From: Solobacterium sp.
GTDB lineage: Bacteria > Bacillota_I > Bacilli_A > Erysipelotrichales > Erysipelotrichaceae
Direction of reading: 5' to 3'
Length of the DNA: 10,840 nucleotides
Assembly: GCA_017475415.1 (NCBI GenBank)
Contig: JAFVFM010000227.1
Location: 1 to 10,840, forward strand
Position numbers and translations under genes: made by a program. A model generated the notes under the pieces. That model did no database searches. It was given only the letters and a program-made list of their open reading frames with translations, and was not told the DNA's origin. Below, piece by piece: positions 5,667 through 10,840 of this stretch. Positions within the stretch are counted from its first letter, which is position 1. Every line of letters begins with the position of its first letter.

Positions 5667-6581
5667 ATGAATTATGAACAAATCGTTACTTTTTTGGCTG
5701 TAATTTCTTATGGGAATATTACAACCGCAGCGAATAATTTATATGTTTCGCAATCTACTGTTTCTAGTAGACTACAAAGTTTAGAGGAAGAATTGGGTGC
5801 GAAGTTAATTGTGAGAAATAAAGGCCATCGCAATATCGAATTAACAAGCTATGGTAATCGTTTTGTGCATATTGCCGAACAATGGGCTGCTTTATATAAA
5901 GATACCCAAGCCATTCGTTTCGCGGAAAATATACAGACGCTAACAATTGCGAGTGTAGATGCGATTAATAACTATACACTTATGAGTTTATTTGAATATT
6001 TAGTTAAGGAATATCCAAATTTAAAATTGAAAATACAGACCCATCACTCAAACGAAATTAATCATCTAGTAGAAAGTAGAGTAGCAGATATAGGATTTGT
6101 GTTTAGTAATATTAATTATCCAAGTGTAATCGCAAAGCCGGTATTTCGTGAACTAATGTATTTGGTATGCCAAAAAGATAGTGACTATTATGAAGGGATG
6201 AAATGTAGTGAGTTAGATTTAGAAAAGGAAGTCTATTTGAATTGGGGTGGAGATTATCTGCATTGGCATATGAGAGAATTCGGGGATGGCCATTATCCAT
6301 TAATTACGGTAAATACTGGTAATATGCTTGGCCACTATCTACATGAAAAAAACAGATGGGCAATCGCGCCTATGTCAGTTGTACAATCAATGTTAGGGAA
6401 AGATTTGGTATATTATTCTTTAGAAGAGGCGCCACCTGCACGTATATGTTATGAAATTATCAGTCGTAACCCACATGCAGCGCAGGTAGAAACTATACAT
6501 TTCTTTGAGGATGAGTTAGAGAAATATATTCAGCGTAATCCTTCTATTTGTCGTTTTGAAAAGTGGATGTTAGAAGAGTAG
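5667..6581 (+). CDS. LysR-type transcriptional regulator of the divergent operon
   Basis: This protein of 304 residues has the usual LysR length. The winged helix-turn-helix occupies about residues 3-62: ITTAANNLYVSQSTVSSRLQ is the helix-turn-helix core, followed by LEEELGAKLIVR and LTSYGNRF. A linker helix and an inducer-binding domain of periplasmic-binding-protein type follow (about 90-295). The start has a strong AAGGAG 5 bases upstream. It faces the RraA / transporter operon across a 114-base gap that carries a LysR-type dyad, so it is inferred to activate that operon in response to an imported or derived carboxylic acid and to repress itself. The inducer cannot be predicted from the sequence. 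mutL starts 10 bases after its stop with no terminator between, so some read-through into the repair genes is likely. Confidence 0.93.
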   Translation: MNYEQIVTFLAVISYGNITTAANNLYVSQSTVSSRLQSLEEELGAKLIVRNKGHRNIELTSYGNRFVHIAEQWAALYKDTQAIRFAENIQTLTIASVDAINNYTLMSLFEYLVKEYPNLKLKIQTHHSNEINHLVESRVADIGFVFSNINYPSVIAKPVFRELMYLVCQKDSDYYEGMKCSELDLEKEVYLNWGGDYLHWHMREFGDGHYPLITVNTGNMLGHYLHEKNRWAIAPMSVVQSMLGKDLVYYSLEEAPPARICYEIISRNPHAAQVETIHFFEDELEKYIQRNPSICRFEKWMLEE

Positions 6582-6591
6582 AGAGATATAT

Positions 6592-8433
6592 ATGAGAAAG
6601 ATAGAAAAATTAGATTCACAAATTGCGAATATGATCGCTGCTGGTGAAGTAGTAGAAAGGCCAATGGGCGTAGTAAAAGAACTGGTTGAAAACGCAATTG
6701 ATGCGAAGGCGAAGCGCATTAGTGTAAGTATTCAAGAAGGTGGAATAAAGAAAATCATGGTGAGTGATGATGGGGAAGGCATGAGTGCAGAGGATGCTGA
6801 GATGGCATTTGAGCGTCATGCGACTTCTAAGATTCGTACACAAAATGATTTATGGCAAATTCAAACGATGGGCTTTCGTGGGGAAGCCTTGCCTTCTATT
6901 GCCTCAGTAAGTAAAGTTACTTTAATCACGAGTGATGGCATAGATAATACACAAATTAAAATAGAATATGGTAAATGTGTTTCTGTTAATGCTTATCCTT
7001 GTAACCAAGGTACACAAATTAGTGTAGAAGGTCTATTCTACCAAACCCCAGCACGCCTCAAACATTTACGTTCTGCTTCAACAGAGGCGTCTTATATTCA
7101 AAATGTTATTTCTTCCTTTGCCTTATCGCATCCGGAAATTGCCTTTACTTTATTGAGTGATGGAAAAGAGAATTTTAAAACGAGCGGGCAGGGAAATTTG
7201 TTAGAGGTTATTTATCAAGTATTTGGTAGTGCCTGTGCGAAAAATAGTATACCTGTTTCTTTTAAGGATTTTGATTATGAAGTAAAAGGTTATTTAATAA
7301 AACCTTCTATTACAAGGGCTAGTCGTAACGCGATGCATGTATTTTTAAATGGCCGCATTGTACGCTCTTACCCTTTGACCTTTCCTATTTATCGAGCAAT
7401 TCAAGATGGTTATGAAGATTTTATTGTGAAAGGTAGATATCCGATTTGTGTATTGCATATAGAAATGGATCCGCATTTATTGGATGTAAATGTTCATCCT
7501 TCTAAATGGGAAGTGCGTATTTCAAAAATGAATCAATTGGAATATTTATTAAAAGATAAGATTCGTTTGGCGTTAAGACAAGAAAACCTATCGCCTGAAA
7601 AGGAAATCGCTATCGCTAAGGAATATATAGCAGAACCAATCGCTTTTGATTTAGATAAATTAATTGCAGAAAAGGAAGAAGAAAGAAAAAAAGCCATCTA
7701 TAGTGATGTGGTGAAAGAAGAAAGTAAAGAAGATATTTCTTATGCAATAGAAAAGGAAAAAGAAGAAGATAATGCATTACTTTATGCATTAGAAAAAGAT
7801 GTAATAAAAGAAGAAGTAAAATATGAGCCAAAAGTAGAAGAGATAAAAGAAACAAAGTCTCATTTTCCGATTATGGAGGTCATTGGACAACTACATGAAA
7901 AATTTATCTTATGTGCAGTACAGGAAGGTTTAGTTGTGATGGACCAACATGCAGCGCAAGAACGTGTGAATTATGAGAAGTTCCAAAGAATGTTGAATCA
8001 GAATCCGGCTATGATGGAATTATTAGTACCAATTACTATCCATACCAGTGCGGATATTGTTTCTCGCTTAGAGAAATTAAATGAAGCGATTAGTGATTTA
8101 CATGTACAATTTGAAGCCTTTGGAAATGATACATTATTAGTTAGAGAAGTGCCTTCTTGGTTAGCGGATTTAGAAGAAGAGGCTTTCTTAATTGATGTAG
8201 TAGAAGCCTTTAAAGAAGATAAAGAAGTGAAATATACAAAGATGGAAAAGAAAAAGATAGCGACTATGGCTTGTCATCATTCTATACGCTTTAATCGCTC
8301 TTTAACCATGCAGGAAATGAAGGAAGTGGTGGATCAATTATCTTTATGTGAAAATCCATATCATTGTCCACATGGTAGGCCTACCTTTATTACCTTAGAA
8401 GAAAAGGAATTAGTGAAGGAGTTCTTACGATGA
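6592..8433 (+). CDS. mutL: DNA mismatch repair endonuclease MutL
   Basis: MutL links MutS-bound mismatches to strand removal in the cytoplasm. At 613 residues it has normal length. The N-terminal GHKL ATPase shows ENAIDA (33-38), DDGEGM (59-64) and GFRGEAL (94-100). The transducer domain continues to about 335. A linker very rich in Glu and Lys follows (about 350-425). The C-terminal domain starts near 428. It carries the metal-binding endonuclease motif DQHA-xx-E-xxxx-E (451-462), a Cys motif at 560-563 reading ACHH where many homologues have ACR or ACK, CPHGRP (592-597), and a final FLR (611-613) that fits the FxR motif. It is therefore predicted to nick DNA, as in bacteria that lack MutH. 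No mutS is in the window. The ATG lies 10 bases after the LysR gene and lacks a strong ribosome binding site; only GAGAGA is seen. It overlaps miaA by ATGA. Confidence 0.97.
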   Translation: MRKIEKLDSQIANMIAAGEVVERPMGVVKELVENAIDAKAKRISVSIQEGGIKKIMVSDDGEGMSAEDAEMAFERHATSKIRTQNDLWQIQTMGFRGEALPSIASVSKVTLITSDGIDNTQIKIEYGKCVSVNAYPCNQGTQISVEGLFYQTPARLKHLRSASTEASYIQNVISSFALSHPEIAFTLLSDGKENFKTSGQGNLLEVIYQVFGSACAKNSIPVSFKDFDYEVKGYLIKPSITRASRNAMHVFLNGRIVRSYPLTFPIYRAIQDGYEDFIVKGRYPICVLHIEMDPHLLDVNVHPSKWEVRISKMNQLEYLLKDKIRLALRQENLSPEKEIAIAKEYIAEPIAFDLDKLIAEKEEERKKAIYSDVVKEESKEDISYAIEKEKEEDNALLYALEKDVIKEEVKYEPKVEEIKETKSHFPIMEVIGQLHEKFILCAVQEGLVVMDQHAAQERVNYEKFQRMLNQNPAMMELLVPITIHTSADIVSRLEKLNEAISDLHVQFEAFGNDTLLVREVPSWLADLEEEAFLIDVVEAFKEDKEVKYTKMEKKKIATMACHHSIRFNRSLTMQEMKEVVDQLSLCENPYHCPHGRPTFITLEEKELVKEFLR

Positions 8434-9320
8434 AGAAATGTATTGTTGTAGCGGGGCCTACTGCTTCAGGAAAAACGGCTTTTTCTATTGCTTTAGCGAA
8501 AAGAATGGGTGCAGAAATCATTAGTGGGGATTCTATACAGGTATATAAGGGTTTAGATATAGGCTCAGGGAAAATAAAGGAAGAGGAAAAGGAAGGGATT
8601 AAACATTATTTGTTGGATATTCTTTCTCCTAAAGAAAACTATAATGTGAAGATGTTTCAAGAAATGGCTCGTGAGATTATCAATCATAGCACGAAGCCTA
8701 TCATTATCTGTGGAGGAACAGGGTTATATTTAAAAGCTTGTTTATATGATTATTCTTTTGTCGAAGAAGAGGAAGAGATAGATGAAGAATTAGAGGAATT
8801 AAGCAATGAAGAATTATATGCTTTATTGTTGGAAAGTGATCCAAAGCAAGCACAAAAAATTCATTTGCATAATCGTAGACGTTTATTACGTAGCCTAAGG
8901 ATACAAAAAAGAAGTGGCTTAGCGATGAGTGAACATATTGCCGCACAAAGTCATGAGCCTATTTACGATTGTTTTATTGCAGGCTGTACAATGGAAAGAG
9001 AAGAATTATATCAGCGTATTAATCAGCGTGTAGAAAAAATGATAGAAGAGGGTTTAGAAGAAGAAATCAAAAGCTTATTAGAAAGTGGAGTAAGCTTTGA
9101 GGATCAATCTATGCAAGGTATAGGATATAAAGAATGGAAAGAGTATATAGAGGGTAAAGCTTCAAAACAAGAAGTAATAGAAGAGATACAAAAACATTCT
9201 CGTCAATTTGCAAAAAGGCAATATACTTGGTTTAAACACCAAATGTCTGTACATTGGTTTAATGTAGATGAGTCAGAAGAAATGATGGATGAAATTGTTG
9301 CGTGGTATGAAAGAAATTGA
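8430..9320 (+). CDS. miaA: tRNA dimethylallyltransferase MiaA
   Basis: MiaA transfers a dimethylallyl group to N6 of adenosine 37 in tRNAs that read codons starting with U. The protein has 296 residues, slightly short of the usual 300-315. The P-loop GPTASGKT is at 9-16. The catalytic and substrate-binding stretch SGDSIQVYKGLDIGSGK covers 32-48, followed by KHYLLDILSP (about 59-68) and GGTGLYLKACLYDY near 91-104. The C-terminal part keeps the MiaA sequences MQGIGYKEW and RQFAKRQYTWFK, which includes the conserved QYTWF. The start codon overlaps the mutL stop (ATGA), so the two genes are translationally coupled; the mutL-miaA pairing is common in bacteria. The stop codon lies inside the -35 box of the next promoter. 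Confidence 0.97.
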   Translation: MKKCIVVAGPTASGKTAFSIALAKRMGAEIISGDSIQVYKGLDIGSGKIKEEEKEGIKHYLLDILSPKENYNVKMFQEMAREIINHSTKPIIICGGTGLYLKACLYDYSFVEEEEEIDEELEELSNEELYALLLESDPKQAQKIHLHNRRRLLRSLRIQKRSGLAMSEHIAAQSHEPIYDCFIAGCTMEREELYQRINQRVEKMIEEGLEEEIKSLLESGVSFEDQSMQGIGYKEWKEYIEGKASKQEVIEEIQKHSRQFAKRQYTWFKHQMSVHWFNVDESEEMMDEIVAWYERN

Positions 9321-9344
9321 CTTGTGGTCAGTTTTTGATACAAT
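9317..9344 (+). promoter_or_regulatory. Promoter of the BI-1/YetJ-family gene, overlapping the miaA stop
   Basis: TTGACT (9317-9322) and TACAAT (9339-9344) are spaced by 16 bases, with an extended -10 TG at 9336-9337. The predicted start is about 9351, leaving an 18-base leader with AAAGGAGGG at 9353-9361. The TGA stop of miaA (9318-9320) is part of the -35 box. There is no hairpin between miaA and this gene, so read-through from mutL-miaA is also expected. Confidence 0.7.
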
Positions 9345-9368
9345 AGTAATGCAAAGGAGGGATTTGAA

Positions 9369-10091
9369 ATGAGTGAATTCAATCGTCCAAATGTTTATGG
9401 AATGGAAGGAACGGATAGTTTATCTAATTACTATACAAAGGTATTCTTCCAAATGGGAATTGGTTTAGCAATTACAACAGTAGTGGCATATTTAGGATAT
9501 CAATCCTTTATGAATAATGGCATAGTAGCGAAGTTCTTAATGGGCTTAGGTCCTATTGGCTTGTTGTTACTGATGGGAGTGGAATTAGGCATAGGCTTTG
9601 CGATGGGCAGTGGGGTAACTCACTTTGCGCCTACTACAACACGCTTATTATTCTATTTATATTCCACTATTACAGGTTTAACTTTCTCGGTAATTCCTAT
9701 GGCTTATGGAGTAGATACAGTATTTGTAGCCTTCTTATTTGCATCGGTATTATTTGGGGCTTGTGCTGTAATTGGTAAAATTACAAATGTGGATTTATCT
9801 AAATTCTCAGGTATCTTGATGGGTGGCTTAGTTGCCTTAGTTGCCTTATCGGTAATTTCTATCTTTGTGCCAGTATTAAGAAACAGCTTATTTATTGGCT
9901 ACTTTGGTTTAATTCTATTCTTAGGTATTACTGCCTATGATATGCAAAAGATTAAGAATTTCTATTATCAAGTAAATGATGAATTAGTTAGAGAGAATCT
10001 AGCTGTCTATGCAGCATTTGAGTTATATTTAGATTTCATTAATATCTTGTTGTATATCATTCGTATTTTGTCTCATTCAAGAAGAGATTAA
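9369..10091 (+). CDS. Bax inhibitor-1 / YetJ family membrane protein
   Basis: This protein has 240 residues with a cytoplasmic N terminus of about 25 residues and six to seven hydrophobic helices (about 27-48, 56-78, 87-107, 113-135, 147-168, 172-190, 211-232). The family-typical segments are GITAYDMQKIK (about 181-191) and AFELYLDFINILLYIIRIL near the C terminus, whose Asp residues correspond to the pH-sensing pair of the Bacillus YetJ calcium channel. Bacterial members conduct or leak calcium in a pH-dependent way, or support membrane-protein quality control; which applies here is not known. A strong AAAGGAGGG site lies 7 bases before the ATG, suggesting high expression. It has its own promoter and a terminator right after the stop. 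The family is firm; the ion specificity is inferred. Confidence 0.92.
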   Translation: MSEFNRPNVYGMEGTDSLSNYYTKVFFQMGIGLAITTVVAYLGYQSFMNNGIVAKFLMGLGPIGLLLLMGVELGIGFAMGSGVTHFAPTTTRLLFYLYSTITGLTFSVIPMAYGVDTVFVAFLFASVLFGACAVIGKITNVDLSKFSGILMGGLVALVALSVISIFVPVLRNSLFIGYFGLILFLGITAYDMQKIKNFYYQVNDELVRENLAVYAAFELYLDFINILLYIIRILSHSRRD

Positions 10092-10095
10092 GAAT

Positions 10096-10132
10096 AAGCC
10101 ATCATCTAAAGGTGATGGTTTTTCTTTTTTTT
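10096..10132 (+). terminator. Rho-independent terminator after the BI-1/YetJ-family gene
   Basis: CCATCATC (10099-10106) pairs with GGTGATGG (10111-10118) around TAAA, with one T-G pair. The stem is extended by A-T and G-T pairs at its base and is followed by T-rich DNA up to 10132. It ends the mutL-miaA-BI-1 transcript a few bases after the stop codon. Confidence 0.9.
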
Positions 10133-10237
10133 GAAAATTTGAATATGTTCGAGAAAATGAAAAAAGATAGAATGGCCTAGTGAAATTGGAAAATAGGAAA
10201 ACTGGTTTTTATTTTTTCTGAAAAGGAAGAGAATCTG

Positions 10238-10572
10238 TTATAAGTCTAGCATTTTCAAGAAATTAATCAGTCTTAATATGATGGTAGGTATTTCTTCGTC
10301 AATCCAATTCTTTTTTGAATTGGTTAGCCTATCAATATAGCTCTTCGAGGAAAACGTTTTTGTAAGCCTTCTTACTATGGCGTCAATATTGTCTTCCTTC
10401 ATACCTATATCAAATATGATTAATGTATTCAAACATTTTAATAGTTTTCTTTTATCAACTTTATCTAGAAGATAAAACATATCAAATACATCTTTATAGC
10501 GTGTTGAGTTTGGACCAAATTTTAATAGTGAGCCACATTGGCGTGCTGTATTATTTCTTTTATCGTTGCCAT
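10238..10572 (-). pseudogene. AbiEii-type toxin gene remnant, N-terminal catalytic part lost
   Basis: The frame ending at 10238 encodes, from about 10537, the C-terminal region of an AbiEii-type nucleotidyltransferase-like toxin: GSLLKFGPNSTRYKDVFDMFYLL, which fits the family pattern of a leucine-rich helix followed by TRxKDxxD, then helical sequence with a KTF segment. The N-terminal catalytic domain, normally about 150-200 residues with the GG/GS and DxD nucleotidyltransferase motifs, is absent, because the antitoxin gene ends only 335 bases before this stop. An ATG at 10572, overlapping the antitoxin stop as TAATG and preceded by GGAGG, looks like the old toxin start, but its frame stops after 16 codons (10522). 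The C-terminal frame has no ATG before 10480. The simplest reading is an internal deletion plus frameshift. The gene is almost certainly inactive as a toxin; a short C-terminal peptide from 10480 (80 residues) could still be made. Confidence 0.6.
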
Positions 10573-10840
10573 TAAAGCACCTCCATTTCTAGAGCTTTTA
10601 AGACCATTTTATTTAGTGGGAATCTTTCTGCATAATCTTGTATACGCTCAATATCCAGATTGTAGATAATCCTTCTATAGTTTCCGATAATCTCTTTATA
10701 ATAATCAAAAGGTAATTTGTTTTTAAACCTAAGTAATTCTATTAGCATCCTTTCTTTATCATATATCTTGACAGTAGCATCCCTGTGCACCAGTGTAGTT
10801 ACTCCTACATTGAATATGTTTGAAAAAACATAATATTGAT
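10572..10840 (-). CDS. AbiEi-type antitoxin, 3' part, cut by the window edge
   Basis: The minus-strand frame is open to the right end of the window; the GTG at 10790 is an internal Val codon rather than the start. About 89 C-terminal residues are visible, roughly half of a usual AbiEi antitoxin of about 190-200 residues. They match the C-terminal domain of these proteins: a short beta-rich stretch followed by TVKIYDKERMLIELLRFK, where the YdkER segment is typical, then FDYYKEIIGNYRRI and a final helix ending KMVLKALEMEVL. In type IV AbiE systems this domain neutralises the AbiEii toxin, while an N-terminal winged helix represses the operon; that part lies outside the window. The toxin partner directly downstream is truncated. 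The family call rests on pattern recall and is moderately firm. Confidence 0.65.
   Translation of the reverse strand, partial: QYYVFSNIFNVGVTTLVHRDATVKIYDKERMLIELLRFKNKLPFDYYKEIIGNYRRIIYNLDIERIQDYAERFPLNKMVLKALEMEVL

Noticed and set aside
5553..5681. In-frame N-terminal extension of RraA-like gene 1 up to 5681
   Set aside because: It has no ribosome binding site, runs through both promoters and the LysR dyad, overlaps the LysR gene start, and its residues do not resemble the family N terminus. The ATG at 5552 has AAAGGAG at 5 bases.
5764..8946. Minus-strand open frames opposite the LysR gene, mutL and miaA
   Set aside because: All lie antisense to strongly supported genes. The one opposite the MutL linker is Leu-rich only because it is the complement of the AAAGAAGAA-like stretch.
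10198..10215. Possible terminator AAAACTGGTTTT with T run
   Set aside because: The loop would have only two bases and the stem is five mostly A-T pairs, so a stable hairpin is unlikely.
10788..10790. GTG as start of the antitoxin gene
   Set aside because: The frame stays open to the window end and the residues before it continue a plausible AbiEi C-terminal domain.

Overview
The window comes from a low-GC Gram-positive bacterium, most likely a member of the Bacillota. The evidence is the AT-rich base composition, purine-rich AAGGAG-type ribosome binding sites, a CcpA-type cre-like operator, an endonuclease-type MutL, and a TelA-family / GH25 / YigZ / BI-1 gene content. An Erysipelotrichia-like gut or oral Firmicute would fit, but nothing here fixes the lineage.

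Layout from left to right. (1) The 3' part of a TelA-family gene (1-918, +), cut by the window edge, is followed by about 380 bases with no convincing gene. (2) A membrane-anchored GH25 muramidase (1299-2186, +) converges on a YigZ/IMPACT-family gene (2197-2808, -). The two share a hairpin terminator whose loop is the yigZ stop codon. (3) A compact minus-strand operon follows: RraA-like protein 1 (4884-5552), a GltS-like (ESS family) transporter (3554-4882) and RraA-like protein 2 (2867-3538), ending in a strong terminator. It is transcribed divergently from a LysR-type regulator gene (5667-6581, +). (4) After the regulator come mutL (6592-8433), miaA (8430-9320, ATGA overlap) and, from its own promoter, a BI-1/YetJ-family membrane protein gene (9369-10091) with a clear terminator. 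(5) At the right edge, on the minus strand, are the 3' part of an AbiEi-type antitoxin gene and, directly downstream, a decayed AbiEii-type toxin gene that keeps only its C-terminal portion.

The most interesting unit is the RraA / GltS-like / RraA operon. Both RraA-like proteins keep the Arg-Asp pair of the 4-hydroxy-4-methyl-2-oxoglutarate / 4-carboxy-4-hydroxy-2-oxoadipate aldolase family, and the transporter belongs to a family that moves anionic amino acids. The inferred job is uptake of a carboxylic acid followed by a pyruvate-forming cleavage or decarboxylation. The 114-base gap shared with the LysR gene holds two interleaved divergent promoters. It also holds a perfect ATC-N9-GAT dyad centred at -65 of the operon promoter and +5 to +25 of the regulator promoter, and a near-consensus cre site at +1 to +14 of the operon. 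This predicts inducer-dependent LysR activation, LysR self-repression and carbon catabolite repression. The substrate cannot be read from the sequence.

Other points are a probable leaderless GH25 mRNA, a yigZ gene without a Shine-Dalgarno sequence, and mutL placed 10 bases behind the LysR gene. No RNA genes, CRISPR arrays or intact mobile elements were seen.
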